Shown here: in pieces, positions 1 through 5,952 of the stretch
Position numbering within the stretch: the first letter of the stretch is position 1
Layout of the letters: each line of letters opens with the position of its first letter
NCBI GenBank assembly: GCA_016929205.1
Contig: JAFGJF010000638.1
Coordinates: 1-7,568 of the forward strand
Direction: 5' to 3'
From: Anaerolineae bacterium
Lineage (GTDB): Bacteria > Chloroflexota > Anaerolineae > JAFGEY01
Length of the DNA: 7,568 nt
Program-made: the position numbers and the translations under genes
Notes under the pieces: model-generated
Seen by the model: only the letters and a program-made list of their open reading frames with translations
The model's database searches: none
Told to the model about the DNA's origin: nothing

Positions 1-12
1 GCGCAGTTGGAC

Positions 13-85
13 GCCGAGGTAGCTCAGTTGGTAGAGCATCGCACTGAAAATGCGAGGGTCACCAGTTCAAGTCTGGTCCTCGGCA
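13..85 (+). tRNA. tRNA-Phe (anticodon GAA)
   Basis: A complete cloverleaf can be drawn. The acceptor stem pairs 13-19 (GCCGAGG) with 78-84 (CCTCGGC), and A85 is the discriminator base. The D stem is 22-25/34-37 and the anticodon stem is 39-43/51-55. The 7-base loop 44-50 (CTGAAAA) places GAA at 46-48, which reads Phe codons. The T stem is 61-65/73-77 with loop TTCAAGT. The 3' CCA is not encoded (the next bases are CAC), so it would be added after transcription. No other tRNA is seen nearby. Confidence 0.97.
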
Positions 86-145
86 CACTCGAAGAAGACA
101 GTATTGGTTGTTAAGCTGCCAGGGCGTTGGCATCAAACAGCGCTC

Positions 146-189
146 AGAGCGAGGCCTCACACTTGCGGGTGTGGGGCCTCGCTCTATTT
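146..189 (+). terminator. terminator hairpin after tRNA-Phe
   Basis: The 11-base arm 146-156 (AGAGCGAGGCC) is perfectly complementary to 175-185 (GGCCTCGCTCT). Inside it, CACAC (158-162) pairs with GTGTG (169-173), leaving a small loop. The stem is followed by ATTT and then a second T run at 196-199. It lies 60 bases beyond the tRNA on the same strand and most likely ends the tRNA transcript. The T tract is short, so rho-independent function is inferred from stem strength and position. Confidence 0.75.
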
Positions 190-251
190 GGGTGGTTTTC
201 GTCACAGACAGCGAGCATCATCTCTACAGACTGGAAGAAAGAAGTATTTGC

Positions 252-307
252 TTTCTTGGCCGACACGGCTACGATGCCATTTGTCCAGTGTTCAGATGAT
301 TCATCAC
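252..307 (+). repeat. 56-bp inverted repeat, left copy
   Basis: This segment is the reverse complement of 3136-3191 with 51 of 56 positions identical. All five differences are transitions. It contains a smaller inverted repeat, CATTTG (278-283) with CAGATG (293-298), that could fold. The two copies flank the transporter/carbonic anhydrase operon in opposite orientation. They could be ends of a non-autonomous mobile element, copies of a small dispersed repeat, or remains of one IS present twice. Both copies can be read as the same short peptide on either strand, but neither sits in a recognisable gene. Confidence 0.8.
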
Positions 308-388
308 TGAGGCGCACCAAGGAAAAACCACTCTCCCGTCCTGGCGCGCCTTTTTGGCATGTTTACTCACGATAATCTCATGAAATAG

Positions 389-416
389 TAGACATTTCGT
401 ATGCAAAATATATACA
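389..416 (+). promoter_or_regulatory. candidate promoter for the sulP operon
   Basis: TAGACA (389-394) and TATACA (411-416), spaced by 16 bases, resemble a sigma-70 -35/-10 pair. They sit in the only clearly AT-rich stretch (about 380-445) upstream of the transporter gene. A start just downstream would give a leader of roughly 270 bases. This is motif matching only. The rest of 310-483 shows no gene or other recognisable feature. Confidence 0.35.
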
Positions 417-483
417 TATAGTTTACAATCAAACTATGGCAATCATTTTCGACCCGGTTTCATTGGTATGACGGAGGACGGAC

Positions 484-696
484 GTGAGAAAAGTTTGGAG
501 CCGCTTACAGCAGAGCAGTTACCCGAACCCAGTGGCACCTCACGGGTTCGTTCCTGAGCCGCCGCTCACTAGCGAGGCTTTAGCCTACTCAATCCCACAC
601 CAAAAGTCCTCGTTTGGTCATCAGACGTTGTTTACCTTTTTTTCGGGAACCCTCGACGGGCGCCGCGCCCGTTTCTTTGAAGGAGGTCCAGCATGA
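484..696 (+). CDS. possible 70-aa leader ORF coupled to sulP
   Basis: This short frame begins with GTG at 484, six bases after a good Shine-Dalgarno sequence (GGAGG, 473-477). It ends with TGA at 694-696, which overlaps the ATG of the transporter gene at 693-695 (ATGA junction), the layout typical of translational coupling. The peptide (starting MRKVWSRLQQ, ending FFEGGPA) has no membrane segment, signal peptide or domain that I recognise. It is rich in Pro, Ser and Arg and could be a chance frame across a structured leader RNA. The ribosome signal and exact overlap favour a real leader peptide, while the unremarkable composition and lack of known relatives argue against it. Confidence 0.3.
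   Translation: MRKVWSRLQQSSYPNPVAPHGFVPEPPLTSEALAYSIPHQKSSFGHQTLFTFFSGTLDGRRARFFEGGPA
524..680 (+). promoter_or_regulatory. structured leader with terminator-like hairpin before the sulP RBS
   Basis: Several hairpins follow each other upstream of the transporter gene. CGAACCC (524-530) pairs with GGGTTCG (544-550), with GTG/CAC pairing inside. ACCAAA (599-604) pairs with TTTGGT (613-618). ACGGGCG (656-662) pairs with CGCCCGT (666-672) and is followed directly by TTCTTT. The last hairpin is GC-rich, has a short T run, and ends one base before the RBS at 681. It could act as an attenuator, or it could control access to the RBS. I do not recognise a known riboswitch class here. Confidence 0.4.
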
Positions 697-2402
697 TGAA
701 TATCAGGAACCTACGGTACGACGCGAGCAACTTGCGGGGCGACTTATTAGGGGGCTTGATTGCCGGGATCGTCGCGCTCCCGCTGGCACTCGCATTCGGT
801 GTGCAGTCCGGGTTAGGAGCTGCTGCCGGATTATATGGTGCTATCGCCACGGGCATTCTCGCCGCGCTACTAGGTGGGACCGCCACCCAGGTTACCGGCC
901 CCACCGGGCCAATGACGGTCGTTTCGGCCTCGGTCGTTGCCATCGCGGTCGGGCGGAGTGGCAGCGTAGAAAGCGGTCTGGGAATCATCCTGCTCACGTT
1001 TTTCCTGGCTGGGGCATTCCAGGTTCTCTTTGGCATCCTGGGCATCGCCAGGTACGTCAAGTATTTCCCCTACCCGGTCATCTCCGGCTTCATGAGCGGC
1101 GTGGGGCTGATCATCGTCGTGCTGCAAATCTGGCCGTTTTTGGGAACCGACTCGCCCAGTTCGACGGTCGAAGTCTTCACACGCATCAATGAACCCCTGG
1201 CCGCGCTCAATTGGGCGGCGGTCGGACTGGGAGCACTGACGGTGCTCGTCTTCTATCTCTTCCCACGTATCACTAAGGCCGTACCAAGCGCCCTGGTAGC
1301 GTTGCTCGTCGGCACGCTGGCGGCTATCGTGCTGGGGTTGGATGTGCCAATCATCGGCGACATTCCTTCCGGGTTACCGGCGCTGCAAATCGGCGCAATG
1401 TTCAGTATCAACGCGGCTGATCTACTAATCGTGGTTGAGTTTGCCCTCATCCTGGCGATGCTCGGCTCGATTGACTCGCTGCTGACCTCGGTGATCGCGG
1501 ATAACATCACCAAGACCAAGCACAACAGCAACCGCGAACTCGTCGGCCAGGGCATCGGCAACATGGCAGCCGCCCTGATCGGCGGTATCCCCGGCGCAGG
1601 GGCCACAAAAGGCACAGTGGTGAACATCAATGCCGGTGGCAAGACGCGACTCTCTGGCGCGTTGCACGGACTGTTTCTGCTCGTCATTCTGCTGGGTGCC
1701 GGGCAGTTCGCGGCCCTGGTCCCATTGAGCGTATTGGCCGGCCTCCTGATCCCGATCGGTTTGGGGATCATTGACTACCGGGGGATTCGCCACTTGCGCC
1801 ATGTACCCCGCGCTGATGCTCTCGTCCTGATCGTGGTTCTCTTCATGACCGTCTTTGGCGGCCTGATTGAAGCGGTGGGCATCGGCATTGTGCTTGCCAG
1901 CGTGCTCTACATGAAACAGTCCAGCGACCTAGCCGAAGCACGCACGTTGGTCAATCCCCTGGCGAATGTTGACACGCAGTTGGCGGAAGATGAGACCCAA
2001 CTGACCGACGTGGTGAACGGGAAAGTCTACATCAAGCATCCCTATGGTCCCCTATTCTTTGGCTTCACGTCACACTTCCAGGACGTCATTCGCTCGCTGG
2101 ACAGTAAGATCGACGCCCTGATTATCCGCATGGACCAGGTGCCGTACATCGATCAATCCGGCCTGTATGCGATGGAAAATGCTTTACTGGACTTGGAATG
2201 TAACGGGATAACCGTCCTCTTGACCGAACTGCACGGACAGCCCTTAGACATGATGCGCCGCATCGACATCGTGCCCGCGCTCATCCCCGAAGCGCATCTC
2301 TTCGCCACCTTTGAAGAGGGCGTGGCGTGGGTCATAGCGGACCTGGCAAACAACTCGACCGAACCTACCATGAACGCGGTACCCGAAACCGCACCGGCAT
2401 GA
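693..2402 (+). CDS. SulP-family anion (probable bicarbonate) transporter with STAS domain
   Basis: A 569-residue inner-membrane secondary transporter, full length for the SulP family. Residues about 15-405 are strongly hydrophobic with many membrane segments. The N-terminal repeat holds VTGPTGPMTVV (67-77), a motif I recall from BicA-like bicarbonate carriers. The second repeat holds SIDSLLTS (259-266) and GIPGAGATKG (298-307). Asp261, Thr265, Thr71 and the Gly-Ala pair at 301-302 or 303-304 appear to match residues described around the BicA substrate site (from memory). A cytoplasmic STAS domain spans about 440-550, with YIDQSG (485-490) where STAS proteins carry their conserved serine loop. 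RBS AGGAGGT (681-687) lies 5 bases before ATG 693 and 8 before ATG 696, so either could be the start. The carbonic anhydrase 39 bases downstream favours bicarbonate over sulfate as substrate, which remains inference. Confidence 0.93.
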   Translation: MMNIRNLRYDASNLRGDLLGGLIAGIVALPLALAFGVQSGLGAAAGLYGAIATGILAALLGGTATQVTGPTGPMTVVSASVVAIAVGRSGSVESGLGIILLTFFLAGAFQVLFGILGIARYVKYFPYPVISGFMSGVGLIIVVLQIWPFLGTDSPSSTVEVFTRINEPLAALNWAAVGLGALTVLVFYLFPRITKAVPSALVALLVGTLAAIVLGLDVPIIGDIPSGLPALQIGAMFSINAADLLIVVEFALILAMLGSIDSLLTSVIADNITKTKHNSNRELVGQGIGNMAAALIGGIPGAGATKGTVVNINAGGKTRLSGALHGLFLLVILLGAGQFAALVPLSVLAGLLIPIGLGIIDYRGIRHLRHVPRADALVLIVVLFMTVFGGLIEAVGIGIVLASVLYMKQSSDLAEARTLVNPLANVDTQLAEDETQLTDVVNGKVYIKHPYGPLFFGFTSHFQDVIRSLDSKIDALIIRMDQVPYIDQSGLYAMENALLDLECNGITVLLTELHGQPLDMMRRIDIVPALIPEAHLFATFEEGVAWVIADLANNSTEPTMNAVPETAPA

Positions 2403-2441
2403 CCGGTTTAACTGACAACAGACACCAAAAGGAGCAAGAAA

Positions 2442-3062
2442 ATGCAAACTCAGACACAGACTTCGCAGGCTGAAATGACCCCAGCAGCGGCTCTGGCGCG
2501 GCTGAAAGAAGGCAACGCCCGGTTCGTCGCCAACCGCCAGGCAGAGCGCGACCTCATGGAACAGGTGCGCCTCACCGGTGGCGGCCAGTACCCCTTCGCC
2601 ATCGTGCTCGGCTGCGTGGACTCGCGCGTGCCACCGGAGGTCATTTTTGACCAGGGGATCGGCGATATCTTCAGCGCGCGCATCGCCGGCAACTTCGTCA
2701 ACACAGATATCCTCGGCAGCATGGAATTCGCCTGCAAAGTAGCCGGCGCCAAATTGATCCTCGTCCTGGGGCACTCGCAATGCGGGGCGATCATGGGCGC
2801 GACAGATGGCGCAGAACTCGGCAATCTAACCGGGATGCTGCGCAAGCTGCAACCGGCAGTGGACGCGACGCCCGCTCCGCTTGACCGGCGCAACTCGCAG
2901 AATGCCGCTTTTGTCCAACAGGTGGCCGAAAAGAACGTCGAACTGACTGTTGAGGCGATCAAACAGCACAGTCCGGTACTTAGAGAAATGCTAGACAACG
3001 ACGAAATCGCTATCGCAGGGGCCATGTATGACGTTGAGAGCGGCATCGTGAGATTCCTCTAA
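2442..3062 (+). CDS. beta-class carbonic anhydrase
   Basis: This 206-residue protein would catalyse reversible hydration of CO2 to bicarbonate. The beta-CA zinc and catalytic signature is complete: CVDSR (58-62) supplies the Cys ligand and the Asp-Arg dyad, and HSQCGA (111-116) supplies His111 and Cys114. The region PPEVIFDQGIGDIFSARIAG (64-83) is typical of the family. There is no signal peptide, so it should be cytoplasmic. Length and C-terminus (ending GIVRFL) are normal for bacterial beta-CAs, so it looks intact. The start is supported by AAAAGGAG (2427-2434), 7 bases before the ATG. The gene lies 39 bases after the SulP transporter gene on the same strand and is almost certainly cotranscribed. 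Together they could convert imported bicarbonate to CO2 for carboxylases or help with pH control. Confidence 0.96.
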   Translation: MQTQTQTSQAEMTPAAALARLKEGNARFVANRQAERDLMEQVRLTGGGQYPFAIVLGCVDSRVPPEVIFDQGIGDIFSARIAGNFVNTDILGSMEFACKVAGAKLILVLGHSQCGAIMGATDGAELGNLTGMLRKLQPAVDATPAPLDRRNSQNAAFVQQVAEKNVELTVEAIKQHSPVLREMLDNDEIAIAGAMYDVESGIVRFL

Positions 3063-3095
3063 CATTCTGTGGCTGCCCCATAGGGCAATAGCAAA

Positions 3096-3138
3096 CACCT
3101 GAGGTCACAGCGGCAAAGGGCTGTGACCTCCTTTGGTG
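3096..3138 (+). terminator. terminator hairpin after the carbonic anhydrase
   Basis: GAGGTCACAGC (3101-3111) is perfectly complementary to GCTGTGACCTC (3120-3130), with an 8-base loop. CACC (3096-3099) and GGTG (3135-3138) could extend the stem across a small bulge. It begins about 35 bases after the stop codon and is followed by CTTT rather than a long T run. It most likely ends the sulP-carbonic anhydrase transcript. Its last bases touch the right 56-bp repeat. Confidence 0.65.
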
Positions 3139-3191
3139 ACGAATCATTTGAACATTGGACAAATGGCATCGTAGCCGTATCGGTCAAGAAA
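3136..3191 (-). repeat. 56-bp inverted repeat, right copy
   Basis: This is the reverse complement of 252-307 with five transitions and no gaps. An internal inverted repeat, CATTTG (3145-3150) with CAAATG (3160-3165), is perfect in this copy. It starts where the carbonic anhydrase terminator ends and stops shortly before the IS3-type transposase remnant. Together with the left copy it bounds a segment of about 2.9 kb (252-3191) carrying the transporter/carbonic anhydrase operon. Confidence 0.8.
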
Positions 3192-3232
3192 CGAAAAAGT
3201 AGAAGTGTGGTGCGCAGATGATCCTTAAAGCG

Positions 3233-3394
3233 CACAGCCAGTTCCGACAATTTGGGTGTGAGATGATCGAGGCCATCTACCGCCACATCCACTACTGCAA
3301 TCACCGCCGCATTCACACCGCACTCAGGATGCCGCCAGTCGTATACGCTACCCGAACTTTTCCAAACACTTGTCTTCACAAATTGGGTACTTGA
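3233..3394 (+). pseudogene. IS3-family transposase (OrfB) C-terminal remnant
   Basis: Reading 3233-3394 in frame gives about 53 residues ending at a TGA. They include MIEAIYRHIHYCNHRRIHTA (3263-3322) and MPPVVYA (3329-3349). This matches the last part of the integrase core of IS3-type OrfB transposases, where a conserved Y-N-x-x-R-I-H-x-A-L motif precedes a proline-rich end. All of the DDE catalytic region upstream is missing and an in-frame stop lies at 3200, so this cannot be a functional gene. The stop codon sits 2 bases before a CA dinucleotide (3395-3396), which would be the element's terminus. No homology search was possible; family assignment is by motif. Confidence 0.7.
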
Positions 3395-3396
3395 CA

Positions 3397-3536
3397 GCGT
3401 TCCAGCCTTCATCGGCCTTCAAGAGAATCTGGGCACGCTTCATTTTGCGCGCTCCCAGTTCACCTTTGCGTGTCATCTCCAGCAACTGCTCACGTTCGCT
3501 GGGAGCAAGTTTGACGATGTACTTTTTCGCTGGCAT
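3397..3536 (-). pseudogene. IS630-family transposase N-terminal remnant
   Basis: From an ATG at 3536 the - strand encodes MPAKKYIVKLAPSEREQLLE, followed by GARKMKRAQILLKADEGWN. This is the typical opening of IS630-family transposases, just before their helix-turn-helix segment. A strong RBS, AGGAGGT, lies 6-12 bases upstream of the ATG (3543-3549). After about 46 residues the match stops at 3397, exactly where the oppositely oriented IS3 remnant ends. The remaining frame (to 3348) is antisense to that remnant. The catalytic DDE domain is absent from the window, so the gene is dead. Confidence 0.7.
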
Positions 3537-3673
3537 GTCTGGACCTCCTCTGTGGGGTGGTTCAGACTCTACCTTGATTTATGCATCATATCCAGACTGA
3601 CCGAGCACTAGGGCGCTCGATGATGGGTGTATGGAAATCTGACCTTCCCCCGATTTCTCGGTTCTTCCGCAAT

Positions 3674-3793
3674 TTATGCAAGCTGTTGGCGAAGGAGCAG
3701 GATCTCCAGGGCATTCTCTTGTTCAGAAAACCGGGCGAGCTTGAGCCAGTCGAGTAACACGGGCACGGTTGGCAGGATAAGAAACCAATGCAT
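3674..3793 (-). pseudogene. integrase-type transposase N-terminal fragment
   Basis: The - strand from ATG 3793 reads 39 residues to a TAA at 3674-3676, ending NALEILLLRQQLA. The LE-I-L-L-LRQQL pattern recurs near the start of DDE integrase-core transposases found in many Chloroflexota and Cyanobacteria. Beyond the stop, the same frame gives IAEEPRNRGKVRF, which may be decayed continuation. No Shine-Dalgarno sequence stands out. I read it as a degraded transposase start; it could also be a chance match, since only about 15 residues carry the signal. Confidence 0.4.
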
Positions 3794-3938
3794 CGCCAAA
3801 TCCTGGTGTGACGGGAGTGAGCGAACTGGTTATCGTAGGTACATTGGTTGAATTGTACGGACGAGGTTTTTGAACCCTACGGGCATGTAGGCGTTGTTTG
3901 TCACAGGCTCACCCTCCACAGTTGCTGGTCTGCCGACA

Positions 3939-4736
3939 TCAACGTTCTCTGATGATGTCGGGCATGTAACCCAGTTGCCGGGAAATCGTCTGTGTGATTT
4001 CGACAACCTGGCGCGACAACACCTCCAGGCGCTCCATGGTCATCCGGTAAGCCGGACCTGAAATGCTCATGGCGGCAATGGGGCGCCGCATGTGGTCGAA
4101 GATAGGCGCGCCCACACAACGGACGTTGTCTTCCATCTCATTGTCGTCAATGGCGTAACCACGTTCCCGTGTGCGCTGGAGGTCAGCCAGGAGTTCATCG
4201 CGATTGGTGATCGTGTTGGGCCCGTGTTTGACCAATTCGATCTGGTCAAGCAAGGCGTCCCGTTCGTCGTCGGGGAGAGCTGCCAGGAGCGCTTTGCCCA
4301 TTGACGAACTGAAAATCGGATTGCGCGTGCCAATGGTGCAGTTGGTGCGGATCGGCTGGGTACTTTCAACTTTGTTGATATAGAGGATCTTTGTGCCATC
4401 CAGGATCGACATATACGTTGTCTCACCAGACAGGTCGCTCAGTTCGCGAAGATACGGCTGTACCAGGTCGGATAACTCAAATGATTCCAGCAAAACTCGA
4501 CTCAGGCTCAAAAACCTGGTACCCAGGGTGTATTCGTGTTCGACATTAGTAACGTATCCCCGTGACTCCAATGTCGAGAGCAGCCGATACACCGTCGGGC
4601 GAGACATCCGGCATTGTTTGGCGACTTCGGGGGCAGACATCGGGCGTTTCGTAATCGCCAGACATTCAATAACGTCAAGCGCTTTGAGCACGGTTTGAGA
4701 AAGATTCGCCTCAGTGGCAGAGTCCGGGATTGTCAT
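3939..4736 (-). CDS. IclR-family transcriptional regulator
   Basis: A 265-residue cytoplasmic DNA-binding protein with the two-domain IclR layout. Residues 13-70 form a winged helix-turn-helix, with recognition region MSRPTVYRLLSTLESRGYV (44-62) and wing ending YTLGTRF (69-75). Residues about 85-255 form the effector-binding domain, with SSSMGKALLAALPDDE (143-158), GYAIDDNEMEDNVRCVGAPI (193-212) and AAMSISGP (221-228), all typical of the family. It is full length. GGAG lies 9 bases before the ATG. It follows kduI on the same strand, 278 bases downstream. The enterobacterial regulator of pectin and uronate genes, KdgR, belongs to this family, so control of kduI and the transporter by this protein is a reasonable inference. 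A perfect inverted repeat just upstream of the gene suggests autoregulation. Confidence 0.95.
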   Translation of the reverse strand: MTIPDSATEANLSQTVLKALDVIECLAITKRPMSAPEVAKQCRMSRPTVYRLLSTLESRGYVTNVEHEYTLGTRFLSLSRVLLESFELSDLVQPYLRELSDLSGETTYMSILDGTKILYINKVESTQPIRTNCTIGTRNPIFSSSMGKALLAALPDDERDALLDQIELVKHGPNTITNRDELLADLQRTRERGYAIDDNEMEDNVRCVGAPIFDHMRRPIAAMSISGPAYRMTMERLEVLSRQVVEITQTISRQLGYMPDIIRER

Positions 4737-4765
4737 CCGTAATTGCTCCAGATTTCTTGATAAGA

Positions 4766-4783
4766 CCTGCTACACGTAGCAGG
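4766..4783. promoter_or_regulatory. 18-bp inverted repeat, candidate IclR operator
   Basis: CCTGCTACACGTAGCAGG is a perfect inverted repeat of two 8-base arms with a 2-base centre. It lies 30-47 bases upstream of the iclR start codon and about 10 bases downstream of the candidate -10 box, where a bound dimer would block transcription. IclR proteins bind palindromes of about this size. The identity of the bound protein is inferred. Confidence 0.55.
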
Positions 4784-4792
4784 CAACGCTTT

Positions 4793-4821
4793 ACATTACA
4801 ACAGGATTGAGGTTGTGTCCA
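4793..4821 (-). promoter_or_regulatory. candidate iclR promoter
   Basis: On the - strand, TGGACA (4821-4816) is followed after 17 bases by TAATGT (4798-4793); a better -10 match, TGTAAT (4800-4795), is spaced by 15. The box pair lies about 55-85 bases before the iclR ATG and directly upstream of the 18-bp inverted repeat. Its presence would let iclR be expressed separately from kduI. Confidence 0.4.
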
Positions 4822-4922
4822 CCAGATTCGGCTTATGTTTCGGCTTTTCTCAGGATTGTCTGCATTGTCCATCGAATCGTTTGAAGCCTCCCCCCGCAAC
4901 GACATCGTGACCGCCCATCCCG

Positions 4923-4940
4923 CACGCCGCTGTCGGCGTG
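4923..4940 (-). terminator. hairpin between kduI and iclR
   Basis: CACGCCG (4923-4929) pairs with CGGCGTG (4934-4940) around a 4-base loop. It sits 75-92 bases downstream of the kduI stop. There is no T run on the - strand after it, so it may be a weak terminator or an RNA-stabilising hairpin. A smaller GCCC-GCAA-GGGC hairpin (- strand) lies immediately after the kduI stop. Nothing else recognisable occupies 4822-5014. Confidence 0.35.
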
Positions 4941-5014
4941 AGGTCAGTCAGCTTCTCGACCCGCATCGACTTGCCAGCCATCACACACATTAACGTGCTG
5001 CCCTTGCGGGCTAC

Positions 5015-5842
5015 CTATGTCAGATCGGAAATGGCAACCATGTCCATGTCGGCGAACGATTGGTTCTCGCCGCCCATTGCCCAAACGAAGCAATAATTCG
5101 TCGTGCCCACCCCGGCGTGAATCGACCAGCCTGGTGAGATGACGGCTTCGCCTTCCCGCATGACGATGTGGCGTGTTTCACTCGGTCGTCCCATCAAATG
5201 GAAAACGACGGCATCGCCTAGATCGAAGTACATGTAGACCTCAGACCGCCTATCATGCGTATGCGCAGGCATCGTGTTCCACACATTGCCGCTCTCCAAC
5301 GCCGTATAACCCATCACAAGCTGGCAACTTTCGACACCATCCTCATGGATATATTGATAGATAGTTCGCTCGCTGGATGCGCCCTGATTCCCCAACCTGA
5401 CCGTGTTGGCATCTGCCTGCTTGATATGCGTCGTTGGGTAGGCGGCATGAGCTGGCAGGCTGACCAGGAAGAAGCGTGCCGGCTGGTCACGGTTCGCGCT
5501 GCTCAACCGGATGTCGCGGCTGCCCCGCCCGACATAGATAATCTCGTATTTCTCGGTCGGATACTCCTTGCCATCGACGGACACAGAACCTGCTCCACCG
5601 ATATTAATAATGCCAATCTCGCGTCTCTCGGCAAAACATTCGGCAGCCAGTTCTTTTCCGGCTTCGAGCACCAGCGCGTCATGGGTTGGCACAGCACCAC
5701 CGACGATCATGCGGTCTACGTGCGAATAAACCAGTCGGATCTGCCCTGCCGAAAACAGTGCCTGGAGCAAGAAGAGTGACCGCAGTTCGGTCGTATCCAG
5801 ATATTTAGCGTGCTCGTAATTGGGTAAATATCGCACATCCAT
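5015..5842 (-). CDS. kduI: 5-keto-4-deoxyuronate isomerase
   Basis: A 275-residue cytoplasmic cupin-type isomerase that converts 5-keto-4-deoxyuronate (DKI) to 2,5-diketo-3-deoxygluconate in pectin and other polyuronide breakdown. It aligns end to end with E. coli KduI as I recall it: MDVR start, HAK-LDT (11-17), YSHVDRMIVGG (39-49), ERREIGIINIGGAGSVSVDG (72-91), WNTMPAHTH (188-196), ETRHIVM (222-228), VISPGWSIHAGVG (234-246) and a DL-T/R end. The metal ligands are present: His194, His196, Glu201 and His242. The start at 5842 is fixed by AGGAG (5850-5854), 7 bases upstream, and by the family N-terminus; a longer in-frame extension to 6010 overlaps dppF and is not credible. It is 110 bases downstream of dppF and probably in the same transcript. 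Confidence 0.96.
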   Translation of the reverse strand: MDVRYLPNYEHAKYLDTTELRSLFLLQALFSAGQIRLVYSHVDRMIVGGAVPTHDALVLEAGKELAAECFAERREIGIINIGGAGSVSVDGKEYPTEKYEIIYVGRGSRDIRLSSANRDQPARFFLVSLPAHAAYPTTHIKQADANTVRLGNQGASSERTIYQYIHEDGVESCQLVMGYTALESGNVWNTMPAHTHDRRSEVYMYFDLGDAVVFHLMGRPSETRHIVMREGEAVISPGWSIHAGVGTTNYCFVWAMGGENQSFADMDMVAISDLT

Positions 5843-5888
5843 AGGTTGACTCCTGGATTGGTGCGGTCGACTGGGTTCTCGTTGGGGC

Positions 5889-5909
5889 GATCGTCCACAG
5901 ACGACGATC
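5889..5909. promoter_or_regulatory. 21-bp inverted repeat in the dppF-kduI gap
   Basis: GATCGTC (5889-5895) and GACGATC (5903-5909) are perfect inverted arms around a 7-base centre, 47-67 bases upstream of the kduI ATG. It may be a regulator-binding site or an intercistronic hairpin that changes relative expression of kduI. It does not match the 18-bp repeat before iclR, and no T run follows on the - strand. Confidence 0.35.
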
Positions 5910-5952
5910 ATCTTTCGCACCTGATACACTTCGCGATCCAAGTTCTTGACGA

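Noticed and set aside
13..85. tRNA-Phe as an integration site for an island
   Set aside because: I found no second copy of the tRNA 3' end in the window and no integrase gene, so there is no attachment-site evidence.
50..375. Several short + strand frames over and after the tRNA
   Set aside because: They run through the tRNA, the terminator hairpin and the repeat, lack credible ribosome sites, and show no protein-family features.
520..560. T-box or other known riboswitch in the sulP leader
   Set aside because: The stem-loops do not contain a T-box or other aptamer consensus that I can recognise.
681..698. Shared AGGAGGTCCAG-CATG string before sulP and before the IS630 remnant (3534-3549, - strand)
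   Set aside because: The match is confined to the Shine-Dalgarno region and start codon with no similarity beyond it, so common ancestry of the leaders is not supported.
632..3046. Long - strand frames opposite the transporter and carbonic anhydrase genes
   Set aside because: They are antisense shadows of strongly supported + strand genes, with low-complexity Pro/Ala/Arg/Ser-rich translations.
230..3210. Target-site duplication outside the 56-bp repeats
   Set aside because: The bases just outside 252 and 3191 share only a loose GAAGT at different offsets, which is not a convincing duplication.
4850..4990. A 46-codon - strand frame between kduI and iclR
   Set aside because: No Shine-Dalgarno sequence or recognisable domain, and it runs through a strong hairpin (4923-4940). 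It is more likely untranslated spacer.
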